Below are positions 17,052 through 25,950 of a stretch of DNA of 54,820 bases, piece by piece. This DNA is from Holosporales bacterium (GTDB lineage: Bacteria; Pseudomonadota; Alphaproteobacteria; Paracaedibacterales; CANFPP01). How positions within the stretch are numbered: the stretch's first letter is position 1; each line of letters opens with the position of its first letter. A program made the translations under genes and the position numbers. The stretch spans positions 1 through 54,820 of the forward strand of contig CANFPP010000011.1 in assembly GCA_947449005.1 (NCBI GenBank), written 5' to 3'. The notes below the pieces were generated by a model. That model was not told where the DNA came from and did not search any database. It saw only the letters and a program-made list of their open reading frames with translations.

Positions 17052-17540
17052 ATGAGAAATTTACTATCAATTGCCATTTTAATTATGAGTCTGTGTGTAG
17101 CAGGTAGCGCTGAAGAAAGTGTGACGTTGCCGATACCAGATTTTGTCACACTTACATGTGGTATTCATGATATGAAGGGCGAATCTTCGTGCAACAATGA
17201 CAACGCGTGTACTTGGAATAAAAAAAGTAGTGCGTGTATAGCAAAATGTTCTGTAATCGAAGAACAAAATGATTGTCTTGCTGAAGTTGCGGGTTCCTGT
17301 AGGTGGGTGGATAAAAAGTGTAGAGTAGAAAATTACCTCTCTGATGATTGCCATTCATCACATAAAAAAGAAAAATCTTGTGAGAAGGCATCCAGATGCT
17401 CTTGGAGCACTAAAGGTAAAGGTCGCTGTGTTGTAAAATGTGATGCAATTACAGCAAAAGAAACGTGTAAAAATGAGAGCAAGCGTGCAGGTTGTCGTTG
17501 GAAAGATGAAAAATGTACACCTCCTGCTCCGGCTGCTTAA
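17052..17540 (+). CDS. Secreted cysteine-rich protein with two 8-Cys modules
   Basis: A 162-residue protein with a signal peptide ending near AGSA (20). The mature part has 16 cysteines in two tandem modules: C36, C47, C53, C62, C66, C75, C83, C90 and C100, C110, C116, C126, C130, C139, C148, C155. The spacing is almost the same in both, and each module holds two CxW elements (C53TW, C83RW; C116SW, C148RW) joined by C-x3-C. Such a pattern means a disulfide-bonded extracytoplasmic fold. It looks like cysteine-rich repeats of protist surface proteins more than any bacterial family I know. The tail is PPAPAA. Monocistronic, with GAGGG before the ATG. Confidence 0.75.
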   Translation: MRNLLSIAILIMSLCVAGSAEESVTLPIPDFVTLTCGIHDMKGESSCNNDNACTWNKKSSACIAKCSVIEEQNDCLAEVAGSCRWVDKKCRVENYLSDDCHSSHKKEKSCEKASRCSWSTKGKGRCVVKCDAITAKETCKNESKRAGCRWKDEKCTPPAPAA

Positions 17541-17595
17541 TAAGTTAAATTTATTGTAAATATTCTATACAAGAATTTACACAATATCCTTTATT

Positions 17596-17631
17596 GAATG
17601 AAGATATCTGAAATTACAGCTATCTTCATTC
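17596..17631. other. Inverted repeat between convergent genes
   Basis: GAATGAAGATA (17596-17606) and TATCTTCATTC (17621-17631) are perfect 11-base arms with a 14-base loop, directly touching the mrcA stop codon. There is no T-run on either strand, so it may be a bidirectional barrier or an mRNA 3'-end stabiliser for both convergent transcripts. Confidence 0.5.
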
Positions 17632-19848
17632 TTAAGGATTTAATCCCGCAAGTGCTTTTTGTATGAAAGTCTCAAATATTGGAACAGCAACTTTGCTGCC
17701 TGACTCACCTTCACCGAGGCTTTTTGGGGAAGAGAAGCCAACAAATATTCCAACGGCTAGATTACGTTTATTTGGGCTACGCGTAAAACCAACAAACCAT
17801 GCATCTTTGTAGCCATTAGTTGTTCCTGTTTTCCCCGCGAGAGAAGTTGCGTATGTTTGTGTTAGGGGAATAAGCTGTTTTGCTGTTCCGTTTTGGACAA
17901 CTCCTTCAAGCATTTTAATCATTTCTTCAATAACCCTAGGATCGGCAATTGTTTCTCGATCATCTATAAATATCGGGTGGCCTTGTAGGTTTGTTGTTTG
18001 ATAAAATCTTGGAGTATTAAAATAAATAGTTCGACCTTGTTGATCTTGTATGGATTCAACGAAAGAAGTTTTGATTCTTTTGCCGCCATTCGCAATCATA
18101 GCGTAGGCGTTTGTCAGACGGAGGAGGGAGGTTTCCGCAGCTCCTAAAGCCATGGTTAGCTCCATTGGTAAGTCGTTAACGATATCAAAGCGTTTTGCCA
18201 TTTCTTTTATAGATTGCATACCAATATCTTGCGCAAGCCTGACGGTCATAACATTTCGAGACAGCTCAAGCCCTGAACGAAGGGGGAGAAGTCCGTGAAA
18301 ATTTCCACTATAGTTTCGAGGCGTATAAGCACCAAGACCATCGCCAAGACTTGCAGATAAAGGGGCATCAAGAATGCTCGTTTCCGCGGTATAACCTCTC
18401 TCAAGAGCAGCCATGTAAACAAAGGGTTTAAAGGCAGATCCTGGTTGTCTTTGGGCTTGTGTTGCGCAATTAAACTGATTGATCTCAAAGCTATAGCCAC
18501 CGCTAAGGGCAAGGACGTGACCCGTTCCTGGATCAATAACAACAATTGAGCCTGTTACTGAGGGGATTTGCTCGAGCATAAATGATTGATCTTCGGTGGG
18601 ACTGACGACAATTACATCGCCTTTCTCAAGAACATCTTTAGCTTGTGTTACTTTTTTTCCCAAAGTTTCCCCTTTTCTCCAGTGCCTTGCCCAGGAAAGA
18701 TTTTTTAAGGGAATTTCTCCAATTGTGCCATCAGTAAAGCCAATTTTTGCAGCTTGTGTGTTTGAAATATCGATAACTATGGCTAATTTCCAATTACCAA
18801 TACCAGGAGGTGGATTAATGTTTTGCAACTGTTTTACCCAAATATTGTCTTCTGTCTCATCTAGATGAATATAAGCAATTGCACCACGCCAACCGTGGCG
18901 CCTGTCGTATTCTCTCAATCCCGCTTGCAAGCTTTTTTCGGCAATGTCTTGGAGGTTACGATCAAGCGTCGTCTTTACAATAATACCATGGTAATGAAGG
19001 GCGCTTTCACCAAAATTAGCACTGATTTCTCGTCTGACTTCTTCAACAAAATAATCTGCATAATGAGGAATGGAGGGAGGGGGCTGCAAGATAATTGGCT
19101 CTTGTTTTATTCTCTTGGCTTGTTTTTTAGTTATGGTTTTTTCTTCTGCGAGACGATCAATTGTCCAGTCTCTTCGATTTTTAGCGCGTTTTGGATCTTT
19201 CTCTGGATGATAAGTTGCAGGAGCTTTTGGCAGAGAAGCAAGATATGCGCATTCAGCTATCGTTAGTTTATCAAGAGGTTTATTAAAATAGGTTAAAGCA
19301 GCAGCCGCAACGCCATAACTTCCAGCCCCCAAGTAAATTCCATTTAAATAAAGTTCTAAAATTCTATTCTTTGAGAGAACATGTTCCAAACGTATGGCCA
19401 TGATCGCTTCTTTGATTTTTCGAATAAAAGATCGCTCATTTCCAATTAAAAAGTTTTTGGCAACTTGTTGGGTTATTGTTGAAGCACCTAAGGGCTTTGT
19501 GCCCCAAGTTCCATTCTTGCTGTTTGAAATGGCGGCCCTTGCCATGCTACGTAAATCAAGCCCCATATGATGATAAAAATTCTTATCTTCTGCTGCCAAA
19601 AACGCTTCAATCAATAAAGGGGATATTCTTTCAATTGGCGCAAAAATTCTTCGCTCGACCCCATACTCTCTCAGAATCTTTCCATCACTGCTGTAAATAC
19701 TTGTGATAACAGGTGGTTGATAATGTTTCAAAAATTCATAATCAGGTAAATCTCGGCCGTAATAGAAAAAAAGAAAAAATATCCCATACCCTATAAGAAT
19801 AGTAACGACAGTAAGAATCGCCAGGCAATGAAGCAGTGTTTTTTTCAT
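17632..19848 (-). CDS. mrcA: Penicillin-binding protein 1A, bifunctional
   Basis: A 738-residue class A PBP. A membrane anchor (about 7-30) is followed by the GT51 glycosyltransferase domain with catalytic EDKNFYHH (about 92-99) and the later KNRILELYLNGIYLG. The transpeptidase domain has SxxK in GSAFKPF, SxN in SRN and KTG in GKTGTTNG. An OB-like insert separates the two. It polymerises and cross-links peptidoglycan from the periplasmic face. So this organism keeps a cell wall machinery, agreeing with the D,D-carboxypeptidase and RlpA in the window. Divergent from rne; in many alphaproteobacteria an amidase lies between these two genes, and here it is absent. Confidence 0.95.
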   Translation of the reverse strand: MKKTLLHCLAILTVVTILIGYGIFFLFFYYGRDLPDYEFLKHYQPPVITSIYSSDGKILREYGVERRIFAPIERISPLLIEAFLAAEDKNFYHHMGLDLRSMARAAISNSKNGTWGTKPLGASTITQQVAKNFLIGNERSFIRKIKEAIMAIRLEHVLSKNRILELYLNGIYLGAGSYGVAAAALTYFNKPLDKLTIAECAYLASLPKAPATYHPEKDPKRAKNRRDWTIDRLAEEKTITKKQAKRIKQEPIILQPPPSIPHYADYFVEEVRREISANFGESALHYHGIIVKTTLDRNLQDIAEKSLQAGLREYDRRHGWRGAIAYIHLDETEDNIWVKQLQNINPPPGIGNWKLAIVIDISNTQAAKIGFTDGTIGEIPLKNLSWARHWRKGETLGKKVTQAKDVLEKGDVIVVSPTEDQSFMLEQIPSVTGSIVVIDPGTGHVLALSGGYSFEINQFNCATQAQRQPGSAFKPFVYMAALERGYTAETSILDAPLSASLGDGLGAYTPRNYSGNFHGLLPLRSGLELSRNVMTVRLAQDIGMQSIKEMAKRFDIVNDLPMELTMALGAAETSLLRLTNAYAMIANGGKRIKTSFVESIQDQQGRTIYFNTPRFYQTTNLQGHPIFIDDRETIADPRVIEEMIKMLEGVVQNGTAKQLIPLTQTYATSLAGKTGTTNGYKDAWFVGFTRSPNKRNLAVGIFVGFSSPKSLGEGESGSKVAVPIFETFIQKALAGLNP

Positions 19849-20279
19849 TTTTTACAATGTATGAAGATAATTTTCATAAACTCAGTTTGGCATACCTTTC
19901 TTTTTAAGAAAACCTGTTCTGATTTATAATTAATTTTGGGCTTCTTTGTGACCCAAAATCCCTTAAGTTTATTAAAAACTTTTTTTGCTTGTTGAATTTT
20001 GTTCCCATATGAGGCTAAACTGTGATCAGATTTAGGTTTCTTTATATGAAGAGCAGTTTATAACGTGATTCCATTCTTTCAAAGTTTTTCTGAAAAATGT
20101 TTTTGGATCCTTGCTGTTATTGCAAAGCCGTTATTTTGTTCGCTTAAGATATGCCTAAATTCATTTATTATATTTTTTAGAAATTTATCAGAGATAGTTT
20201 CATGTGTGTTTATGCACGTTAAGTGCCTATGTTTTTATACTGTTGAGCTATCTCTGCGTGGATTGGAGATACTAGGCTT
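19849..20279 (+). promoter_or_regulatory. Divergent mrcA/rne region with long rne leader
   Basis: These 431 bases hold no gene I can support. On the plus strand TTGAAT (19992-19997), an 18-base spacer and TAAACT (20016-20021) form a plausible rne promoter, which would give a leader of about 250 bases. The leader ends in the long-range hairpin at 20189-20256. Long structured leaders of rne are known in E. coli to let RNase E control its own mRNA; a similar role here is inference. The short open frame starting at 20065 overlaps the leader and has no homology I recognise. Confidence 0.45.
20189..20256 (+). promoter_or_regulatory. 9-bp stem in the rne 5' leader
   Basis: CAGAGATAG (20189-20197) pairs perfectly with CTATCTCTG (20248-20256) around a 50-base inner region. 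It lies 23 bases before the rne start codon. Possible RNase E autoregulatory element; no family match claimed. Confidence 0.4.
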
Positions 20280-22553
20280 ATGGCCAAAAAATTACTTATT
20301 GATGCAACGCAGCCGGAAGAAATCCGAGTTGCGGTGGTGCATGGCAGTCGGTTAGAGGAATTTGATTCTGAGACTTCGACTAAAAAACAAATTAAAGGCA
20401 ACATCTATTTAGCAAAGATTGTGCGCGTAGAGCCATCTTTACAAGCAGCATTTGTTGATTTTGGTGGCAACCGCCATGGCTTTTTGCCTTTTGGTGAAAT
20501 TCATCCAGATTATTACCGTATTCCCGTTGCAGATCGATCTGATGTGTTAGAGGAAATCTCTGCGTCTTTAGTGACGGCGGAAGAAACAAATGAAATTGAT
20601 GCGGAATTAGAGAGCGCTTTAGAAGAGGAAAATCTTAATCCCTCGACGGAGCCTTTATCTGATTTAGAGTCAGAATTAGACTCTGAGTTAGAGTTAGAAG
20701 TCACTTCTTTGAGTGCTGTTGAGTCAGAGGAAACTCCTGAACGTCGCCCTCGTTTTTACCGCTATAAAATTCAAGAAGTTATCAAGCGCCGACAAATTAT
20801 ATTGGTACAGGTTGTCAAGGAAGAGCGTGGAAATAAGGGCGCAGCTTTAACAACTTTCTTAAGTTTACCAGGACGTTATTGTGTTTTGATGCCAAATGCT
20901 GGTCATCGCGGTGGCGGTGTCTCTCGCAAAATTAGCGATGGAGATGATCGTCGTCGTTTACGCGATATTCTCAAAGAATTTGAGGTTCCAGAAGGCATGA
21001 GCCTTATTGTTCGAACCGCAGGCCAAGAGAGAAACCGCTCGGAAATCAAACGAGATTATGAATATCTCTTACGTTTATGGACTGAAATTCGCGAGCTTAC
21101 ATTAAAGTCAATTTCTCCGTATTTGGTTTATGCTGAAGGTGATCTTATCAAAAGATCAATTAGAGATATCTATGGCCGTGATATCGAACAAGTTCTCGTT
21201 GAAGGTGAGGAAGCCTATAAAGAGGCAAAGACCTTTATGAAAAACCTTATTCCTAGTCATGCTAGACGTGTACAGCTCTACAGCGACGATGTGCCGTTAT
21301 TCCAGCGTTATCAAGTTGAAGAGCAAATTGACAAGATGATGTACCCAACAGTACAGCTCCCTTCGGGCGGATCAATTGTTATCAATCCAACCGAAGCTTT
21401 GGTTGCTATTGATGTTAACTCCGGCAAGGCGACTCGTGAACGTCATATCGATGATACAGCCTTAAAAACCAATCTTGAAGCTGCTGATGAAATTGCACGT
21501 CAAATGCGTCTTCGTGACTTGGCAGGTTTAGTTGTCGTTGATTTTATTGACATGAATGAAAATCATCATATTCAGGCCGTTGAAAAGAGATTCCGTGAAG
21601 CAACTAAGGGAGATCGCGCCCGAATTCAAACGGGTAGAATTAGTCATTTTGGTTTGTTAGAGTTATCGCGCCAACGACTACGCCCAAGTATTTTAGAAGC
21701 GCATACAATGACTTGTGAGCATTGTTTTGGGACTGGTCTTGTTAGATCTGTTGAATCAATGGCCTTACATATTCTGCGGGCTCTCGAAAAAGAGGGAATT
21801 CAAAGCAGCAATCAAGAAGTTACCATTGCTGTTCCAAGTGGCGTAGATATGTATCTATTAAACCAGAAACGTGCAGCTTTGGTTGCTCTTGAAGCTCGTT
21901 ATAATATGAAAATACAGGTTGACCGAGATCACGAGTTAATCTCGCCAAATTATCGGATGAGTTGTATAGCAAGCCCTTTAAAGATAGTGAATACTCCAGA
22001 AATTGTTTTGCCAAAATTCACTGAAGCTACCCTTCAAGATGAAATTGATTCAATGGATCACGAGGAGAAAACCACCCCTTCTGATGCTGGTGAGGCCCAA
22101 AGGAATAGACGCGCACGTAATAGGCAAAGAAAACGCCAACGTCCTAACGTGATTGTTGAATCTGAAAGCGTTTCTGTTGATGCTTCTGCCACTGAATCAG
22201 CTCTAGTTTCAGATGTTGCTGTTGACGTAACGACAGAAGTATCTTCAGTTGAAACCGCTGAAAAACGGAGTCGTCGCAGAAGAGGGCGCAGATTTGGTAA
22301 AAAGCATGGGGATGGCCCGCGCAGCCCTGATCAAGTACAACAAAATAGCGTTGAGGCGCCGGTTGTAAAAGAAACGATTGCAAAAGAAGTACCTGTAAAA
22401 AGTAATCAGGAAAAACCATTGCGTCCTTTAAAACTTGTTGAAGACAAAAAACCTAAATCAGCTGAAGCTGTAAAAGTACCTGTTAACAAAACAAAAGAAG
22501 ATGCACCTAAGAAAGGTCGCAAGAGTTGGATTCGGCGCTTATTAGATACTTAA
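20280..22553 (+). CDS. rne: Ribonuclease E/G
   Basis: A 757-residue RNase E-type endonuclease, the core of RNA decay and rRNA processing. The S1 domain begins near residue 38 and carries the long acidic insertion (about 96-153) typical of alphaproteobacterial RNase E. The catalytic domain has AIDVNSGK with the metal-binding aspartates near 380-385 and a second in FIDMNENHH. The Zn-link CEHCFGTG (about 481-488) is present. The C-terminal third is basic and low-complexity (RRRRGRR and KKGRKSWIRRLL), fitting RNA and partner binding. Full length. Confidence 0.95.
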   Translation: MAKKLLIDATQPEEIRVAVVHGSRLEEFDSETSTKKQIKGNIYLAKIVRVEPSLQAAFVDFGGNRHGFLPFGEIHPDYYRIPVADRSDVLEEISASLVTAEETNEIDAELESALEEENLNPSTEPLSDLESELDSELELEVTSLSAVESEETPERRPRFYRYKIQEVIKRRQIILVQVVKEERGNKGAALTTFLSLPGRYCVLMPNAGHRGGGVSRKISDGDDRRRLRDILKEFEVPEGMSLIVRTAGQERNRSEIKRDYEYLLRLWTEIRELTLKSISPYLVYAEGDLIKRSIRDIYGRDIEQVLVEGEEAYKEAKTFMKNLIPSHARRVQLYSDDVPLFQRYQVEEQIDKMMYPTVQLPSGGSIVINPTEALVAIDVNSGKATRERHIDDTALKTNLEAADEIARQMRLRDLAGLVVVDFIDMNENHHIQAVEKRFREATKGDRARIQTGRISHFGLLELSRQRLRPSILEAHTMTCEHCFGTGLVRSVESMALHILRALEKEGIQSSNQEVTIAVPSGVDMYLLNQKRAALVALEARYNMKIQVDRDHELISPNYRMSCIASPLKIVNTPEIVLPKFTEATLQDEIDSMDHEEKTTPSDAGEAQRNRRARNRQRKRQRPNVIVESESVSVDASATESALVSDVAVDVTTEVSSVETAEKRSRRRRGRRFGKKHGDGPRSPDQVQQNSVEAPVVKETIAKEVPVKSNQEKPLRPLKLVEDKKPKSAEAVKVPVNKTKEDAPKKGRKSWIRRLLDT

Positions 22554-22618
22554 AATAATAAGGGTACTCTATACTTATTATCTTCGTTCCCTATTGCTAA
22601 CTCCGTACTCCACATACT

Positions 22619-22648
22619 GTCATCCCCGGGCTTGACCCGGGGATCTCT
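22619..22648. repeat. Palindromic repeat, CCCCGGG/CCCGGGG copy
   Basis: GTCAT is followed by CCCCGGG (22624-22630), loop CTTGA and CCCGGGG (22636-22642), then ATCTC. The left flank CTAACTCC...ACATACT also recurs near 44962-44980. The GC content of the stem stands out from its AT-rich surroundings. It sits between rne and the protease gene and could also end rne transcripts. Confidence 0.7.
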
Positions 22649-22665
22649 AACCTAGGACAATACGA

Positions 22666-24102
22666 ATGAATCAAAAATATCGTTCAATCATTTTATCGGT
22701 TTTTCTAACATTCATTACTTGTTTTGGGTTTGTGGTGAATACAGCGTGGTCAGCTCCTGAAATTCAGCCCGGAACATTTATCATTGATGATGAAACTGAA
22801 TCAGCATTTTTAGAATGGCTGACCGATATTTTTAGTGTTTTCGATATGAAAGGATATCAGCCAAAGGTTTATCTTATGGTTGATTCAGATATTAACGCAG
22901 GCGCTACAGTTGGTGGCCAAATTATCATTTATACAGGACTCATTATCGATTGTAAAAATGTTGGAGAGCTTCTTGGGGTACTAGCGCATGAAGTGGGTCA
23001 CGTTGCTGGTGGTCACGTTGCAAAAATGGATTCTGCAGAAGAACAAGCCCTTATCCCTTCTATTGCAGCGGTTATACTGGGCGGAGCGGCTAGTATTGCT
23101 ACAGGTAACCCTGCTGGTTTACTTGCAGGTGCCTCTGGAGGAGCAACTTTTTATCAGCGTCTTCTTTTGCAGTATTCACGTGGTCTTGAAGCTTCTGCAG
23201 ATAGTGCTGCTTTAACGGCCCTTGAAAAATTAAATTGGCCGGCAACTGGACTTTTAACTTTTCTGAAGCGGTTAGAAAGTAAAATGTTCGTCAAGTCATC
23301 GCATTTAGATCCATACACCTTAACCCATCCTGCTACATCAGAGCGCGTTTCTATTGTGCAGGATTACGTTGTTAAGCACCCAATAACCACGCAAAAAATC
23401 CCAGAAAAATATGAGCAGCAATTCCAAAGAATTAAGGCCAAGTTAATTGGATTTTTTAAAAATCCACAAGAAACCTTGAGGATATATACTATTTTTGACA
23501 AAAGTATCCCTGCACGTTATGCCAGGGCTATTGCTTTGTATAAAACTTGTAAGAATGCTCAGGTTCAGCAAGGATTAAAAATTCTTGATGGTTTGATTGC
23601 TGAGAATCCAAAAGACCCTTATTTCCCAGAGGTAAAAGGACAAATTCTTTTTGAAACAGGAAAAATTAAAGAAGCTGTTGCTGCATACCGAGATGTTGTT
23701 ACCTTGCGACCGCATTCTGCTTTATTAAAAATTTTACTTGCTCAATCTTTAATAGAATCTAATGATACGAATGTCTTAGCTGAAGCTATCACTGCTTTAA
23801 CGGATGTCATTAAGGTGAATGAAGATAACCGTCAAACCCAAAATAATATTTATGCTTGGCGACTTCTGGCAACTGCTTATGGCCGAAAGGGAGACCAAGG
23901 CCTGGCAGAATGGTGTTTAGCGGAGGAAGCCTGGTTGCAGGGCGATAAGAAAACAGCTGTAGGCAAAGCCAAGATAGCGCAAAAGCATGTGAACTCCTCT
24001 CAAGCGAAAGCGCGGCTTTCTGACATTCTAAAGCAAGTTAATCAAGACGGCAGTTCTAAAGCTGGAATTACAAACGTTTTGCCAATTAGCCAGTTAGATT
24101 AA
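22666..24102 (+). CDS. M48 family metalloprotease with TPR domain (BepA/YfgC-like)
   Basis: A 478-residue periplasmic protease. A signal peptide ends near WSA (30). The zinc-binding site is H108EVGH112, and the third ligand is in LEASADSAA (about 173-181). A hydrophobic helical loop follows the catalytic helix. From about residue 265 to the end there are TPR-like helical repeats (for example PYFPEVKGQILFETGKIKE). BepA in E. coli degrades or helps fold outer-membrane proteins such as LptD. The gene stands alone after a palindromic repeat. Confidence 0.9.
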   Translation: MNQKYRSIILSVFLTFITCFGFVVNTAWSAPEIQPGTFIIDDETESAFLEWLTDIFSVFDMKGYQPKVYLMVDSDINAGATVGGQIIIYTGLIIDCKNVGELLGVLAHEVGHVAGGHVAKMDSAEEQALIPSIAAVILGGAASIATGNPAGLLAGASGGATFYQRLLLQYSRGLEASADSAALTALEKLNWPATGLLTFLKRLESKMFVKSSHLDPYTLTHPATSERVSIVQDYVVKHPITTQKIPEKYEQQFQRIKAKLIGFFKNPQETLRIYTIFDKSIPARYARAIALYKTCKNAQVQQGLKILDGLIAENPKDPYFPEVKGQILFETGKIKEAVAAYRDVVTLRPHSALLKILLAQSLIESNDTNVLAEAITALTDVIKVNEDNRQTQNNIYAWRLLATAYGRKGDQGLAEWCLAEEAWLQGDKKTAVGKAKIAQKHVNSSQAKARLSDILKQVNQDGSSKAGITNVLPISQLD

Positions 24103-24251
24103 TTAAAAAATAACTAAGAGTATTATTCTAGTCTCTTATTATCCACGCTTTGCTGGGTAGTTAATAAATTAACTTTTTATTAACTCTTTAGTATTACATG
24201 TATAAAATCATCAATCATATATTAACGTATAAAAAAGAGGACGTATTCTAA

Positions 24252-24650
24252 ATGCGAAGTGTTTTGTTTGCTAAAATAGGTTTAATGCTATTAATTTCTA
24301 TTATTTTTGGATCAATGGCGGAGGCTTCTGATAAATATGATGATGTGTACGCTGATCAAAAAATACCAACATTTGTTATTTTAGTTCAAGGAGCTATTCC
24401 ATCTGAGAAAAATTTTGACTTAAAGTATTCCTTAGAATTTGAAGGTGAAACTGTCAAAGAATTAGGAGTTTATTCTCTAAGCTCTTTATATATGAATCCC
24501 AAGCCATTTGATCTAGAGTCTTTTTCATCTCCATTTTTAGAGAGTGTCGATCAAGGTTTAATCCATAAAATAACTTCTATAATTGATAAAATTAAGAAAG
24601 AACAAGATTTATCTACTCAAAAAAGACTTTATAATATCATTTATAAATAA
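24252..24650 (+). CDS. Orphan exported protein
   Basis: A 132-residue protein not recognised. Signal peptide MRSVLFAKIGLMLLISIIFG ending near AEA (25). The mature part has a short beta-prone segment (PTFVILVQGAIP) and a C-terminal lysine-rich amphipathic helix (HKITSIIDKIKKEQD). AAAGAGGA precedes the ATG. It is followed 90 bases later by another unrelated exported orphan in the same direction. Confidence 0.55.
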   Translation: MRSVLFAKIGLMLLISIIFGSMAEASDKYDDVYADQKIPTFVILVQGAIPSEKNFDLKYSLEFEGETVKELGVYSLSSLYMNPKPFDLESFSSPFLESVDQGLIHKITSIIDKIKKEQDLSTQKRLYNIIYK

Positions 24651-24740
24651 GTATATTTAAATATAAAACAATTAATTAACTGTGTGTTAATTAGTTATAT
24701 GTCATAATAAGTATCGCATACTTTAATTGTGAGGTTTGTT

Positions 24741-25499
24741 ATGTCTTTTGTATTTAATTCCTTTAAGAAAATTGGATTGTTATTCTTTCAAAAAAAAATA
24801 TGTGTCTTTTCAATTGCTTTTATAAGTCTCGTTGGTGTGGCTGAAGCACTGGATATTGAAGCCGTAGGTATTGAAGCTAATAAAAAAACATCTTCTTTGG
24901 CGTCTGTATTCTCTACTGAAAGTACTTTTTGGCCCACCCAAGAACGAATAAAAGAAGCTGCTTATGTAACGGCAAATGTATGTGATGGCTTGGAAAAATT
25001 GAGTAAGTTTGGCGCAGGAGTTGGAGGGCTAGTAAGTCTTTTTCTGCTAGATGATGACATGTTATCTCTAGCCACAATTTCTCTTAGTTTTGCATCATTA
25101 GAGTTTAATGCATCTAAAAATGCTTTAAGGAAATACCTACTTAAGCCATTATACAACGCGGATGTAACAACAGTGGATGCTGAGTCACAGCCAAAATCTC
25201 ATTCAGTGCACGTACATCACGATGAATTTATTAATTTTGTGGTGAAATATATAGATACTCTAGAGCCAGCTTGGAAAACAGCTTGGCACGTGATGGATCA
25301 TCTTGAAGGCGTTGGTCAATATGCTGCCCCTCCATTTCAAACCGTGGGAAGATATTGGTCCGTGGGTATCCTTTTGAAGATAGGTTATGCTCTGAATGCC
25401 CTCTCTACTTCCTGTTTTTTTGGTAAGATTTTTGCAGAAAACCAACTTAAAAAGAAACATGAAGAGCGTCTCGCGGTAGAGGAAATGCCGGATGTATAA
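24741..25499 (+). CDS. Orphan exported/membrane protein
   Basis: A 252-residue protein with no recognised family. The frame extends to a GTG at 24729, but that GTG is part of the ribosome site GTGAGG, six bases before the ATG at 24741, so the later start is chosen. An N-terminal hydrophobic segment (about 20-37, signal peptide or anchor, ending in AEA) is followed by two more hydrophobic stretches (near 90-125 and 205-230) and a histidine-rich VHVHHDE. The protein could be membrane-integrated. Monocistronic. Confidence 0.5.
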   Translation: MSFVFNSFKKIGLLFFQKKICVFSIAFISLVGVAEALDIEAVGIEANKKTSSLASVFSTESTFWPTQERIKEAAYVTANVCDGLEKLSKFGAGVGGLVSLFLLDDDMLSLATISLSFASLEFNASKNALRKYLLKPLYNADVTTVDAESQPKSHSVHVHHDEFINFVVKYIDTLEPAWKTAWHVMDHLEGVGQYAAPPFQTVGRYWSVGILLKIGYALNALSTSCFFGKIFAENQLKKKHEERLAVEEMPDV

Positions 25500-25549
25500 C
25501 AAAAAAACATCATGTTTGCGTATGTATACCATTTTTTAAATATTTTATG

Positions 25550-25577
25550 TTGCTCATTGCGTGAATTTAGATAAACT
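25550..25577 (+). promoter_or_regulatory. Putative promoter of the HU gene
   Basis: TTGCTC (25550-25555), 16 bases, TAAACT (25572-25577), 27 bases before the HU start, with GGAAAGGA as ribosome site. Moderate match only. Confidence 0.4.
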
Positions 25578-25603
25578 AACCTTACGTTAACGGAAAGGAA
25601 AAA

Positions 25604-25888
25604 ATGATGACTCTAACTAAACCAGAACTTGTATCTTACGTTGCTCAACAATCTAACCTGACAAAGGTTGATGCTCAAAAAGCTGTAGAATCTGTTTTTG
25701 CAGGAATTACTGAAGCTCTAAAGCAAGGTAATGACGCTAGATTTATTGGCTTTGGCAGCTTCTCTGTTCAACAAAGTGCTGCTCGCATGGGTATTAATCC
25801 ACGAACTAAAGAAAAGATTCAAATTAAAGCTTCTAAGCGTCCTACTTTTAAAGCAGGAAAAGAATTTAAAGAAGCTGTAAACAGTTAA
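25604..25888 (+). CDS. HU-family DNA-binding protein
   Basis: A 94-residue histone-like protein (93 if the second ATG at 25607 is used). It shows the HU/IHF signature GFGSFSV and the DNA-contacting arm with NPRTKEKIQIKASKRPTFKAG. It binds and bends DNA in the nucleoid as a dimer. The strong ribosome site GGAAAGGA favours high expression. A strong hairpin follows. Confidence 0.95.
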   Translation: MMTLTKPELVSYVAQQSNLTKVDAQKAVESVFAGITEALKQGNDARFIGFGSFSVQQSAARMGINPRTKEKIQIKASKRPTFKAGKEFKEAVNS

Positions 25889-25913
25889 TTTTATAGTATA
25901 AACCTACAGCTAT

Positions 25914-25950
25914 AAAGGAGGGAGTGTTTAAAACACACCCTCCTTTTTTA
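25914..25950 (+). terminator. Intrinsic terminator after HU gene
   Basis: AAAGGAGGGAGTGTTT pairs with AAACACACCCTCCTTT over nearly the whole length and runs into TTTTTATTTTTT. On plus it ends the HU transcript. It overlaps the stop codon of the convergent prmA (25948), so it may also act on that transcript. Confidence 0.9.

Noticed and set aside
17596..17631. Classical intrinsic terminator between the Cys-rich gene and mrcA
   Set aside because: The stem is perfect but neither strand has a T-run after it, so it is listed only as an inverted repeat.
20065..20355. A 96-codon frame overlapping the rne start
   Set aside because: It lies in the AT-rich leader, runs into the rne gene in another frame and shows no protein-like features beyond hydrophobic low complexity.
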